Below are positions 46,118 to 58,368 of a stretch of 64,000 bases of DNA, in pieces (position 1 is the first letter of the stretch; every line of letters starts with the position of its first letter). Source of the stretch: Perca fluviatilis (lineage: Eukaryota; Chordata; Actinopteri; Perciformes; Percidae). The position numbers and the translations under genes were made by a program. Below the pieces are notes generated by a model. It was not told where the DNA came from. It saw nothing but the letters and a program-made list of their open reading frames with translations, and did not search any database. The DNA is taken from assembly GCF_010015445.1 (NCBI RefSeq), contig NC_053120.1, positions 8,272,614 through 8,336,613 on the forward strand, read 5' to 3'.

Positions 46118-47152
46118 CATCTTCTTTGATTTCATCTATGTTGGTGCAATGCAGGTTTTTTGATTTTCCTCCATTTCCTCATTTCTGGATGCTGACAGAA
46201 GACACCCAGCGGTTCTATAGCTATTGGCTGACATGCTGCAAGTGATTATGAAACAGGGTTTGTATAACAATGAAGAGATTAGATTCATCAACACAAAGAC
46301 AACTCAAGTGATAAAGCTGTGTCATATCTTCTGCTTAAAAGTTGCAGAAAATGTGCATGATGCCAATAGGTGGACAGTACCGATTAATGGATTTATACTC
46401 TACCATACTATACACAGAATGATGTATGAATGCTCAAGTGCACAAAATGTGCCCTGACGTTAACGTTGATGTTAAAGGTAGTGCTGTGTTTACTACTTAC
46501 TAACACTAACTAAACTACCACCAACCAAACAAATAGAAAATAAGAATGACATAAAAAAAATGTATTTGACCTAGAAACATGAGAGTGGTATTAATCATGA
46601 GAGTATAAATAAATCTTGACAAGACAACTATTCCTTTGGGTTTCACTGTAAAACAGATCAGAAATGTTTGTGAATGTTCTTTCTAATATGTCCACTCCAG
46701 TCCTTTACGATATCGCTGGACATGTCCTGCTCTCGCACAGCCTCACATATCCATTCATTAACTGTAATTCATGAAGCTGTTCATTAATTCATTCACTCAC
46801 TGTCAGCTTCTCTGCCCCCTGCATTTTTTTCACACACATTAAAATAGAATCATGCGCTTGTCTTAGCTCGGCAGATCCCCTGAGCTATGTTGGGTGCTTT
46901 GCTTCTAATGTATGAGTGGCCTTGTTTTGCTGATTTATTCCAATGAAAAAGTTGCTGTTAATAGGGCTGCTCCTCAAAAGCAACGTGATGGCTGGAGAAC
47001 ACACGGTCAAAACTACTCTTCCAAATGCTACTACATCATCAAGTTCCTAATCGAGGCATTTAAAAAATGTTGGCAGTTGCAGAAAATCACAGAATTTGCA
47101 ATACAAAATGCATAATGTATTTCCTCTAGTATCTTTGAGTAGTTCAGTGCTA
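45314..47152. other. non-coding DNA, nothing recognised except a (TG)n tract
   Basis: (TG)n at 46074-46115. No exon or named repeat seen. Confidence 0.4.
46074..46115. repeat. (TG)n microsatellite
   Basis: About 21 TG units. Confidence 0.96.
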
Positions 47153-47620
47153 CAGTAGTCTCGCTTTGCTAGACCTTCTTTCACAGCGCTGCAGAGGAGG
47201 GTCTGACTAGTCCACACAACATTCTGGGATGGGATTTAAATATGCTCTGGTTTATTGGCATTTCTTTAAACCAATCACAATCGTCATGGGCAACGCTAAG
47301 TGCCGGACGGAAGCACGGTGCCAGTGCAAAATAGCCTCGGGAAGGAACTTATTTTGGTGGAATATTACGTTCAAAAGTTGTTTTTAGTCGTGCAACAGAA
47401 AACTTGGACAGATAGTCTAGCTAGCTGTCTGGATTTACCCTGCAGATATCTGAGGAGCAGTTAACCATAGTCCTCAGAAATCCAATTTAGAGTTTAGAAT
47501 GTCAACATAAAGAAAGTGGAAGTAACGGACATCCGGCCGAAATGAAGGACATACGGCGGAACTTCCGGCGGCAACGGAGCAATCCCAGAAGTGGAAGGTT
47601 ATGAATAAAGACTAGTGCTA
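47153..47620. repeat. dispersed non-autonomous element (AGTCTCGCTTTGC family)
   Basis: Motifs TGGTTTATTGGCATTTCTTT, AACCAATCACAATCGTCATG, GTCTAGCTAGCTGTCTGGAT and GGAGCAGTTAACCATAGTCC are those of a common spiny-rayed fish repeat known to me. Weak terminal pairing AGTAGTCT / ACTAGTCT. No ORF. Confidence 0.55.
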
Positions 47621-48708
47621 CGTTAAATAGAAGAAAATGTTGAATTTCTATTGTGTTACATTGAGCAAGATAGTAAGAGGTCAATGCTGAATAAGCAGCA
47701 GGGATGTTTAAATCCCAAAGTACTGGATGTTTTCTCAAATTTCCCAAATGTTTCAAGAAGTAATCACATTCATCATCCATCTGTCAGTGTCTATTCATTC
47801 CAGGAGACAGTTTGAGCTGTTTTCAGGCTAAATAAGATGCACTGTGACTCAGATGACAAGTTATGGAGGGTGACTTAACAGCAATTCCATCTTGGCAAGT
47901 CCCTTTCCTCTCTGCAGCCAAGTGGTCAAATTTGGGACTTGATTCACAAGAGAATAACTGTGGTCTTGCACTTGTGGGTTTGTATGTGTGTATCTGTGTG
48001 CACACACTGCCCTGAGAGCGGAAGCCCGACTGCCCGCAGAAGTATGTGTCAGACCATCTGATGTGTTGCCACCATTAGAAACAACCGAAGGAGGAATTTA
48101 TTTCTGTCCTCGCAGACAGTCTGTTTGTGCTCGACTGTGCTCAGGTAGGTTCCAGGACAGGACTATTCACAACACACTCTGCCCCGAGGAGCTGCTAGCT
48201 GTGACTCTGATCCAGAAACGCCTGCAGCTACAAACACCGCTGCTTCTCGCTGACTCGTCTCCTTGTGCCCATGTGCTGCTTGGAAAAGCATACAAGGCAA
48301 ATACATACAGATCATACATCAGATAGCTGACATTGGTAAAAGTGGTAATGATGAGCCTTTTTTGACAGATTATAACATATCTTTTTGAAAACGAGTCGAT
48401 TGGTTTAAAGGAATTTTGTATGTGCATGTGTATTTTCCCTGTGCCAGAGGACACGGCTGTTTACAGTAAACAGAGTTGTGTTGTGTCAAGGCCAGCTCAG
48501 AAAATGCCTCCGGGAATACACGGTGTAGAAAAAAAAATGCACTTCTCATACATAAACTGATGTTTTTGCAGTCTAATCAACAATTTATAAAATGTCAGTC
48601 AGACACATTTATGTGTTATAATAATGGTAATAATAATTATATGATGAATTACTTTTTCGTCGTAAATTGTTTCATTCTTTTTATTTACATTTGAGGCATA
48701 ATTTTATT
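47621..48708. other. non-coding DNA, nothing recognised
   Basis: A 112-codon frame at 47988-48326 shows no domain and no splice support. The rest is AT-rich. Confidence 0.35.
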
Positions 48709-48855
48709 ACCTCCGCCAAGGAGGCTATTCTTTCGGTTCAGTTTGTCCGTCTGTTTGTTTGTTTGTCTGTCAACAGGGTAATTGAAAAACTACTGGCCGA
48801 ATTTTCATGAAACTTGGTGGAAGGGTGTAGCATGGGCCTAAACTGATAGATAGGA

Positions 48856-49784
48856 CCATAGACAGTATAATATTAATGGACAGAGCATGTGTGACGTCAC
48901 CCATTGGTTTGTGGAGATCTGCTATGAGTCGTTGAGTTTGCCGTTACGGGCGCAGCCATCCTGGTTGCGCATGTGATGATTTTAGACGAGAGGGAGGAGT
49001 GAGGGAGGAGCCACGTTACGTTACACACTTTCACTGGCAATCACATCATATTCACACCCTAAAACACCCCCTGCTTTATCGCCGATTTTAAAATCAACAA
49101 GACCATAATAAAAAAAATTAACATCATTCTGTGTTGCAGAAGACTTAAAACTAGCGATTGAGACTAGAGATGGTCTGATACTGCTATCGGTATCGGCTCC
49201 AATACTGCCTAAAACGCTGGCATCGGTATCGGGAAGTACTGGAGTTTATCCGCCGATCCGATACCACGTAATAAAGCCCTAAAGAAAATCTATGTTAAAG
49301 TAGTTTATTTATGTTCTTTTTCCGTTATAACTGACTGTCAATCTGGATAATAAAAAGAAATTTCTGTGGCATTCATTGTTTATGTTTATTCATGTTTCAC
49401 AAAGAGTTTAACCTGAGCCAGACCGACAACAAAGATAGAAATCATATCACATCCATACAGGGATAGTAGTAAACAGTTGTTAAAACATAATAAAATATAT
49501 GACAAACTGGTATCGGATTGGTACTCGGTATCTGCCGATACGCAAGTTCAGGTATCGGAATCGGTATCGCAAAGCAAAAAATGGTATCGGACCATCTCTA
49601 ATTGAGACCATAAACTCATAATGAAAATGTTTATTAAGGTAGTAAATCAAGTGAGACCTACAGAAACCGACCTCCTTTTGCAACCCCATGTCGCCCCCCA
49701 GCTGGAATTCAGATAGAATGCAGGTTTAAGGCACTTCCGCATTTGCAGCACTTCGCCGAACCGGATGCTTTGTCCAGTCTATGG
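48856..49784. mobile_element. CCATAGAC TIR element, middle layer of the nest
   Basis: Left CCATAGACAGTATAATATTA and inverse right CCATAGACTGGACAAAGC; flanks ATAGGA / ATAGAA resemble a target duplication. Split by the hAT element at 49165-49600. Confidence 0.5.
49165..49600. mobile_element. 436-bp hAT MITE, inner layer of the nest
   Basis: TIR TAGAGATGGTC(T/C)GATAC at both ends, perfect 8-bp duplication ATTGAGAC at 49157-49164 and 49601-49608. The interior has many GGTATCGG words near both ends. No ORF of note. Confidence 0.85.
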
Positions 49785-49830
49785 ATAGAACATGCGTTGG
49801 CGGAGGTATGCACTCTCCAAGTGCCCTTCT

Positions 49831-50257
49831 AATTTATGTGATTGTTCTTTTATCTTTGTAAAGCAGTTTCACATATCAGTTTCAATAACAGTGCTTTAAA
49901 CTGAATCATTGATTATCTTTTTGACGTTTAATATTAATGATTGAGTTGTCACCACCGATGGCCCACAGGTACTTCATGCATTAATAAACATGTGTCACAT
50001 ATAGCCACAGCTGTAAGTAATAGTCACACGTACAGCTGGTTTTACGTTGTTGGAGAACCTCACCGATGTGGCAAACAGGCACAGGCAGACGTACATGCAA
50101 ACAGGTGATTAAGAGTGTGTCTGCATAGCGTGTCTGCGTAAAGTGATTCGTTAAACAAAATATAATTTTGATGCAAATAACGCGAATGTCGAACAAAATA
50201 AAAAATACTGACAGTTCAAAATGTTTGCTCTAGAGGTATTTTAAGATCAGATTCTCA
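49831..50257. other. non-coding DNA, nothing recognised
   Basis: AT-rich; no element or exon seen. Confidence 0.35.
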
Positions 50258-50262
50258 CTCAG

Positions 50263-51103
50263 GGCTAGATTTATCAAGCCGTTTGCGCCTGTTTCCAGGC
50301 GCTAATTGGTTGCAAAGACGGACGTAACCGATGCGTGCTATTTACAAACAGGGCGCACTTGGGTAAAATCGCAGATTGTCTGCCACATGAGCGAGAAGAG
50401 ACAAGTTGCACTTTCAATATGCGTTTGTGGGAGGGTCGTGGGGAAAGTGGGAGTTCCACCCAAAAAGGTGGGAGGATAAGCGCAAAGTGCACCTAATTAT
50501 ATATTCCGTGGTATTTACAAAGACTGTCAGTAAGAGCGCGCCTCTATTCTGCGGGGGAAATTCTCCACCTCTTTAAACCAGCCGCAATCGAGTTTCCTCG
50601 TAGACCTTTATGCCGCTGGTGAAATGGCAACAGTAATTTGAGCAAGACGAAGACATAGGCGAGGCTGAAAATATTTTTAACAGAAGAATCACACTTTGTC
50701 AGTGAACACAACATAATGTAGCGTTACAGATCAAGCAGACATGCAATATTAGAGTTACTGGAAGAAATCAAAGATGAAATTGAATCTCCCACTCAGCGTT
50801 CACATCCCATTCCATCAGTTGTTAAACTCCTCGCTACATTACAAATATTGGCATCAGGATCATTTCAAACAGTCATAGCATCAGCAGTGGGAATATCGCA
50901 GTCTGCACTCAGCCGTATCATAGCACCAGTACCGCTTTGCTACAGCGCAATTTACAGTATAGTGGGCGGAGAAAGACACTGATTGCCTGATGGGTGTCAG
51001 GGTTGATAAATACTACGCAAACTGTGGAAGCATAGCGTGCGCTATTACCGAACTCGCATAAACGGACGCAGCGCAAACTGCGCTAGTGTTAGTAAATCTA
51101 GCC
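50263..51103 (+). mobile_element. 841-bp Harbinger-derived element
   Basis: Ends GGCTAGATTTA and its inverse, with CTCAG repeated on both sides (50258-50262, 51104-51108). GC-rich subterminal parts repeat GCGCAAA-type words. It contains a transposase relic with a SQSALSR helix-turn-helix. Confidence 0.7.
50725..50940 (+). pseudogene. PIF-Harbinger transposase N-terminal fragment
   Basis: Open frame of about 70 codons: AILELLEEIKDEIE, then VVKLLATLQILASGSFQTVI and ASAVGISQSALSRIIAPV. The KLLATLQILASGSFQ and GISQSALSR segments are the conserved helix-turn-helix region of HARBI1-like transposases. The DDE domain is absent. Confidence 0.65.
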
Positions 51104-51108
51104 CTCAG

Positions 51109-51878
51109 ACTTTTCCACTACTGTTTTTTTTTGTCATTTAGTATTTACTGGTTTTGCAATATTCCAAAAAATATGCTTTATTTGGAAAAAACTAGAAATA
51201 ACCAACAGTCACATGCTGTTGTTATGCCTAGGAAGGCACAACTTCAAGGGGATTCTGATAGTATGTCCACATACAATAACATAATGTCCATGATGTGGAC
51301 AGATTAAAAGAAAACAACAAGTAGTAGACTTAAAACTTTGGACTAGTGAATCATGTTCTATTCTATGCATCATATGCCATAAAACCCCTCTGTGGCCTTC
51401 TGTGATGAAACCTGAGCACATTTCTCTCTTCAACATTCTAATAGGTCAACCTGGGATAAAGCTGCCCAGGGGCATTTCAGCACATAACGCGCTGATACTA
51501 TTTTCATCTATTTTCTACTCAGAAAGGTACACTCATGTACGGTTAGATTAAAGTCACTCCCCCGCCACACAGGCCTTCCTTTATCTATTTATTTCATATC
51601 AACTAAATCTGTGTCCAGTTCAGAAGCTTTAGCAGCTTATAATTTAATCTCCTAAAGAATAGAATTGCACTTCAAGCCTTACAGGGATATGGGATCTCTG
51701 CAGCTTATTTGGCAACCTGAAAAAGATTTCCCATCTGCTCTACAAATATTACTATGTTCACTATTTTATCCTCTTTCCAATGTTAATTTGGATTAGTGTT
51801 ACTCTCCCGCCCGCAGGTGTTCTGCTGTTGCTACTTTTTTGTTTCAGATCAGCTGACAACTGACAAACATGTAAAAGC
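51109..51878. other. non-coding DNA, nothing recognised
   Basis: No element or exon seen. Confidence 0.35.
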
Positions 51879-52595
51879 GGTAACACTTTATAATAACCAT
51901 CACTAATAAATGGTAAATTGATAGTTGATTAATCTTCAGTTAATAGGTATTTTACTGTTAAAAGGTAATGACATGATTTATGTTACTCATTATTAGTAAT
52001 GTTATAATTAATGTTATTTTATCATTAGTTTAGTGTCATATACAATAATAAGTTTATAACTTATATAGATAGGTAATACTTTGTCAGTGGTTAATAATTG
52101 TTTTGTAAACTGTCTATAAACATTATTTGAATGGCTATTATAAAGTTGCAACTAATGCTTATAACAATAAGGTAATGATTCATAAATGGTTTATAAAGCA
52201 TCAAGAAACATTCATTTGGCCCCATTAGATCTTTATTTGGCGATCTATAAAAGAGATGATTATATTATTATTTGAGCACTGATAATCTACATAATGTTTA
52301 TAGATGCTTTACAAAGTCTTTATTAACCATTAACAAGGTATTATTTTCATCAGATGCAACTTTACAATAGACATCCAAATTATGTTTACTGACGGTTCAC
52401 AAACGATTTCTTAATCATTTACAAAAGTTAATATAAAATGTTTTGATGTGAACAATAAACTTTTAAAATAACATAAATTAAAGCATAACTAATAATTAGT
52501 AAACATTATTAATTTATGAATTTGCAAATAACTATTAATTTAAGTTTAACTATCAATTTACCATTTATTAGCGATGGTTATTATAAAGTGTTACC
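51879..52595. mobile_element. 717-bp AT-rich MITE with 48-bp TIRs
   Basis: GGTAACACTTTATAATAACC and its inverse at the other end pair over 48 bp with one mismatch. Flanks GTAAAAGC / GTAAAATT match at 6 of 8, hinting at a hAT-type 8-bp duplication. No ORF. Confidence 0.75.
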
Positions 52596-52603
52596 GTAAA
52601 ATT

Positions 52604-53987
52604 AAAAAAATTAAAAATTATCATACGTTGTATTGACAATAAAAAGGTGCTCATTCAATGAGGCAAGAGAGACGGGGTGTGGGGTGGTATCTGTAAAAAT
52701 ATAAATTAAATGATATCGACAACGACATGGCATGCCTCTTGGAATCTTTATTGTATGTATAAAAATACCTGTTGTGCATATTTGCTTTCACTTTATACAA
52801 ATCTCAAAAGCAACTAGGCTTAAAGCTCTTGCCAGTCTCACTCAACGAAGGCTTCCCAATCTTTAGCCAATTGTTTGACACAGAGCTATGTCCGATTTGC
52901 TCAAGTGAATCTGCTCGTCACTGGCAGGACAGGACTCTTAAGGGCACATGCATGCCAGGGGTGTTCAGAATGATAAGGGCGCACCACTGACTTGCATTAG
53001 GTTCCGGAGAACATTTCGCTTGGTGATAAAATTAGAGCTTGTCATCTACTGTAGGCTATATCTGAATGTGATGGGATGTGAGTGGACTGCTCTATTCCTT
53101 GTGTTAGGATAAGGAGAATATGAAATAACAGCTGACAAATTATTTGGCTGTAGTTGGGTTTTGCTAATGAGCTATAATCACCCAGTGCAGTCTGGAGTAG
53201 AAATGTACACATGCAAGCCTTAGATTTTTTATGTTGCATCACAGAACATGAGTGGAGTTATATGTGGGTACAGAGAGCCTGGATGAAATGTGTCAATTTT
53301 TCTGTGAGTGACTGAAGAAATGCAAAATGGCTTCCACGTGTTTGTAAACATTCTGGATATTGCGATGGATTAGCACATCCAACCAGGCACCATCACCACC
53401 ACGTGTACAATCCCCGTGATGCAGGTGTACAGTACTCATGTTCTGTTTTTTATCTGGACATGTGCTTTGTTCCTTTCAGCTTTAACTGCTCAGTGACTGA
53501 GCACATGTCTCTTATCACTCATCTGTTTGTTCCAGTTATTTATTTTGCTGTTCAGATACTGAAAGCATTTCTCTTGAGTGGGATTTGAAACTGCGTTGCC
53601 ATGCATGTAGCAAGCACACACTGACTTGTACAGTCGAGCTACAGTAGTGCACTTTCTCACTTGCTTGAATCACCACATGTGGTGACAGTTTACAACCAAA
53701 TTGTATCACTTACCTCTAGTGGTCTAACCATGCATATATATTCATATGTTTTTTACCAAGTTTTTACATATAAATGTATGAGTTTCTGCTGCACCCTGAG
53801 TACAAGGGCAGTGCTTACAGCAATAAAAAAATAACATTAAAATAAAATCACCAGAAAATTGTCTTTCAAGAATCAGTGTTCTGGTTACTCTCGATAATCC
53901 ACAGACTGTGTTTAGTGTTTTAAGCCCCCAAAGTCGTCTTCCAGGCAGTGGTGCCTGGAAGGCACTAGGATTAGGCAATGGTTAGGG
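52604..53987. other. non-coding DNA, nothing recognised
   Basis: No exon or named repeat found. Confidence 0.35.
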
Positions 53988-53991
53988 TTAA

Positions 53992-54362
53992 AGGTGCTGT
54001 AGGTAGGATTGGGAAGATCCAGGATTTAGCCCAAAAATGTGAACATCGACAACTTCTCAGTCCCTACCCCCTTTCTGCTGAAGCCCAAAACTTTCTCCTA
54101 AGCCCCTCCCTCCACAAGGGAGAATGAATGTGTGTGCATGAGCAGTGATTGACACGCAGTTAGACACCCCCATTGGCCATGATTGGTGCATCTGAACAGG
54201 GAGCTGTGGATTTTTGCAAATCGCACTACAGGCTGTAGGTGGTGCCAGATGAGCCAGATCTTTTTTTTTTATTACCTGCTTCATGTAGTTCTACTCGAAC
54301 ATAGGGTAAGTTTCAGCAAATAGGACAGAAAGTTAGTTTTAGAAGTCTTAACTACTGCACCT
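53992..54362. mobile_element. 371-bp TTAA-flanked element (AGGTGC family)
   Basis: Left AGGTGCTGTAGGTAGGA, inverse right AGGTGCAGTAGTTAAGA, TTAA on both sides (53988-53991, 54363-54366). No ORF. Confidence 0.7.
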
Positions 54363-54635
54363 TTAAGGATAGGGTTAGGTGACTTGGAATCGACGGTCGC
54401 AGCGCTGCCTTGAAGTCGACGTTGGGGGCTTAAAACACCATCAAGCTCCACAGATCTGGCTGTCAACACTTGTCTTTGGATCAAATTTTTACCAAAAAAA
54501 TGCTTTTTTTTTCTTATGGTATTACTTTTATGACATTTTGCCAGACAGTTAACAGTGGGGATACGCAGAAAGCATGGTGGCACATGCCCCCTGGATTATG
54601 CTTTATCAACAAAACAAGGTAACACTCATATTTAA

Positions 54636-55157
54636 AGGTCCCATGGCATGAAAGTTTCACTTTATGAGTTTTTTTAACATTAGTATGAGTTCCCCCAGCC
54701 TGCCTATTGTGCCCAATTGGCTTGAAATGGTGATTGGTGTAAACCGAGCCCTGGGTATCCTAGTCTGCCTTTGAGAAAATGAAAGCTCAGATGAGCTGTT
54801 CTGGAATCTTGCTTGTTATGAGGTCATAACAAGCAAGGTTACCTCCCCTTTCTCTGCTTTGCCCGCCCAGAGAATTTGGCCAACCCATGAGAGAGAGACA
54901 TCATGGCTTTCAAATGGAGCAAAGTGGCAGTTGGTCAAGGCCACACCCCCACCCTCCACCTTGCCCCTCCCTCTCTCCTCCTCAATAGCTACAGACACAG
55001 AAATGGCACATCCTAAGGAAAGCTCATTGTGGGACTGGCTCTAGTGGCTGTAATTCTGCACCAAGGTTGAATTTCGGGAAAGAGACTTCAGATACATTAT
55101 TAGGGGACCACTAAGGTCTATAGAAAAGCATCCAAAGAACACCATGTCATGGGACCT
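54636..55157 (+). mobile_element. TTAA-type TIR element, copy 3 (AGGTCCCATGGCATG family)
   Basis: 522 bp, same orientation as the 23089 copy and very similar throughout. Left flank TTAA (54632-54635), right flank TTTA. Internal palindrome GCTTGTTATGAGGTCATAAC. Confidence 0.8.
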
Positions 55158-55395
55158 TTTACATGTCTGCAAACCACTCACTACCAACACAACATATTCA
55201 TATTGAACAAATCCGCAAATGTTCACTGTAAGTATATTTTATTTCTTTCCCTACAATATCCGCTGCTGACTTGTGCTAATCAACGTTATATTGTTTATTT
55301 GGGGAAATCAGAGCACTTTGTTAAATAAATATAACAACAACATATTGGGGGAAAAACGCTTATTTGCTGTCTTGCAAGAGTTGGTGAAAAGATTG

Positions 55396-55663
55396 GGTTA
55401 CACTTCACTTGAAGGTATCTACATAAGAGTGACATGACACTGTCATGAACGTGTCATAAACATTATAAACAAGTCATAAACGTTTATGACATAACGCTTA
55501 TTTTAGTAAGTGTCATTCGGTATTTGTCATGACAAGTTATGGTTAGGGCCAGGGTTAGAGTTAGGGTTAGGGTTCGTGTGTCATGACTGTGTCATGACAG
55601 TGGCATGTGTTCATGACACTGTCATGTCACTCTTATGTAGATACCTTCAAGTACAGTGTTACC
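55396..55663. mobile_element. 268-bp MITE with about 55-bp TIRs and a telomere-like core
   Basis: GGTTACACTTCACTTGAAGG... pairs with the inverse of the right end GGTAACACTGTACTTGAAGG... through GTGACATGACACTGTCATG. The middle (about 55541-55575) is made of GGTTAGG-type repeats. It shares the GGTNACACT tip with the 51879 element. Confidence 0.7.
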
Positions 55664-57155
55664 AAGACCAAGACCAAGTGTTACATGCTGTTTTTTGGGG
55701 TTTGACAAGTGACCGTGTTGACCAAGGACTTTCAGCTGAATGCATCCGTGGTGCATCGTAAATGGCTGACGTAGAAAATAAACACAGATGAGTATGTACT
55801 AAAAATTGGTTAATGTAAAATTGAAGGTTTTTACAAGGTCACCTACATGCTCTGTGCGTGTTTTTAACATCTGCCACCACGACAAGCAACCACGACACAT
55901 TCAGCTGAGAGTAACCAGTTAACATTAAACCAAAATGCTGGCATGGCTAGTGCAAAATATGCAATTCAGACAATGAAGCAACCGATGAATGTTTGTAGTA
56001 AAGTAGTTTTATGAACAAATCAGTACAAATTCCTTAATTCATTCAGTTTAGGAAGTGGACAGTGGGGGCTGGGTATGGATGGGTAGGAGGAGGTTCTTCA
56101 TTTAAATAAACCCAGAAGAAATGAAAGTGAACAAGTTCATTTTTTCTGGACTGAGAACTTGGTTCAAAAATTAAAAACTGTGAATGCAAAACAGTTTAAT
56201 TTAATCCGTGTTAACTAAACTCTGAGCGAGCTCTTTTGAAGTGTGAACTTGCACAACACTGGTACAGTACATAAAATGATTATCTGTTGTCGCCTAGCTT
56301 ACGTAGTTTAGCACAAAGACTGGAAACAGGGGGAAGCGGCTAGCCTGGCCCTGTCCATACGTAACTAATCATCCAACCAGAACCTTGAATGCTCACTTAT
56401 TAACACTTTATGAAACACATCATAGGTATTATAATTGTCAATGACATACAAATGTAGGGTAAGTAGGAGTAAAAGGGTTCAATGATTTGGATACACCTCA
56501 CCCTGGGGTGGCACTTGTGTGGGCTTCAAAGCCCTACTCCGTCAATAGCTCTGATGAGTGACATTTACTGGGCGGAAAAGCCATCAGAGCTTTCAGCTTC
56601 TAGGGAGGGAAGGTGGGAGGGTGTGAACTGATTTCCAATAGTGCTCACAGGAAATGGTACAGAAAGCATGCATGAAAAAGCTTAGGTAGAAATTTGGACA
56701 TGCAGCCACACAGTGTGCACAAACACCCATACAGTTAGCTGGAGAATAGGTAATAGGAGAACACTTATTTCTCTCCTGCAATAGTAGTTTGAATCCTGCG
56801 TCCAATATTAGCCACATAGATGTAACATCACTTCATCAACAGTGTCTTCACTGATGTAACAATAAGCCTCCATTCAAAGCGGCAGATAATAATCAGCCCC
56901 ATGAACCAATAAGGAAGACAAAGACCCGCATAATGCCTAGAGCTCTGTGTCCACAGCAGAATTACATAACACTTTGTCATACAATAAATACATATGGATC
57001 CTTTACCTTGAGTCTGCTGTGTGCGAGAGATGCTGGACTCGTTCTCCCCTTCTTATTTATTACTGCTTATCCCCAACGTCTGTTTTGGCGGAAAGCAGCC
57101 TCCGTCTAGCCAATGCTGGTGTGTATTTGTATAAATCTGTACAGCTCGGGAACTG
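55664..57155. other. non-coding DNA with one dispersed repeat
   Basis: 56290-56420 carries TTAGCACAAAGACTGGAAAC and AGCGGCTAGCCTGGCCCTGT, part of a common fish repeat I recognise. Nothing else named. Confidence 0.4.
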
Positions 57156-57370
57156 AAGATATCTAGTGTTTCTGATGCCAGAGAGTGGGAGCTACACGCG
57201 GCATGCTCATTGGTGTGAAATTGTAGGGGGGGGGGGAGAGAGCAGCTGAGACAGAGGGAGAGGCAGAGAGGGTGGAATCAGAGAGAGACGAAGAGGGAAG
57301 AGAGCTTTGTTTGCACAGGGAAATCTCCACGGACAACCCAAGCACATCTGTGAAGTGGCAAGGTGCTGCT
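57156..57370. other. purine-rich segment with G11 run
   Basis: Plus strand is dominated by GAGAGA-type sequence (57236-57305) after 11 consecutive G (57226-57236). A TATAAAT lies upstream at about 57130. It could be a 5'UTR or promoter, but no open frame or splice site supports a gene. Confidence 0.25.
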
Positions 57371-58295
57371 GGAAATGTAAATGTGTAGTGCAGGAGGCAG
57401 CTAGGGGTGGATGTAAAGGTCTGGAATGAGGCTGTCGAAGGTTTGAGTTCTGGAGAGAGACTCTACCTCAAAACCTCAACAGAAAACTAAAATGATTTGA
57501 ATAACCCATTTGCTTATATTTTGTGCTGAAAGAAGGAGTTGATTAATACATTAACATTGTTTTTTGTATTTTTTTCTGTATTTCTTTTTAATTGTAAATT
57601 GAACGTGTTGGGGTTTTCCACTCTTATGTTGACGAAGCAAGCTATTTGAAGATGTTAACTTGGCTTTTAGAACTATTGTCATTTCCCCGCTGTTTTATGA
57701 TATTATTATATAAACTACACTATTCATTGGAGTGTTCATTGACAGGCGTATTAGATTATGTAAATAATTGTTAGAACATGTGACAGAAAAAAGATGATAT
57801 GATTTACTTGAAAAGTAGATGCTTGGTGTTACAGGGCTATTGCACAGGGACCGTACACTATCGACTGGTTGTATACTGTACAGTACAATACTGTGTATTT
57901 TGCTCTCTAATCTCTTAATGCTAGGTGATGTAGTAAATATTGCATATATACAAACACAAAGCACACAGGAATTGTAATTGCACCTTTATTTGTTTGTAGT
58001 CCAAAACATATGGAAGATTTTATGCAACAAGCATTAGAGCGCATAGAATGAAGAGACTACAGAGCACTGTGAGTGCAGAACATTTATCTTACTGCAATCT
58101 GAAGAGGAATATGATCTGCAAGGAGCTGGAAGTGTGGAGGAGGCGGCCTGGCAGAGGACAGACAATTCTAGCCACTGAATAGACAACCAAGTGTTACATA
58201 AAATCACCCGTGCGCACGCATGCATGCATGAACGTGCACACATGCACACACACACACACACACACAAACACGCACCTACCCACCCACCCACGCAT

Positions 58296-58326
<31 letters not shown>

Positions 58327-58327
58327 T

Positions 58328-58368
<41 letters not shown>

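Larger units (their letters stand above)
48709..49830 (+). mobile_element. ACCTCCGCCAAGG repeat element, outer layer of a nest
   Basis: Begins ACCTCCGCCAAGGAGG and ends near GTTGGCGGAGGT (49796-49807), a short inverted pair, with TTTTCATGAAACTTGGTGGA in between. I recognise this family as widespread in fish. It is split by the element at 48856-49784. Confidence 0.6.

Noticed and set aside
47988..48326. 112-codon frame with several cysteines
   Set aside because: No domain or signal peptide, and no splice or promoter support.
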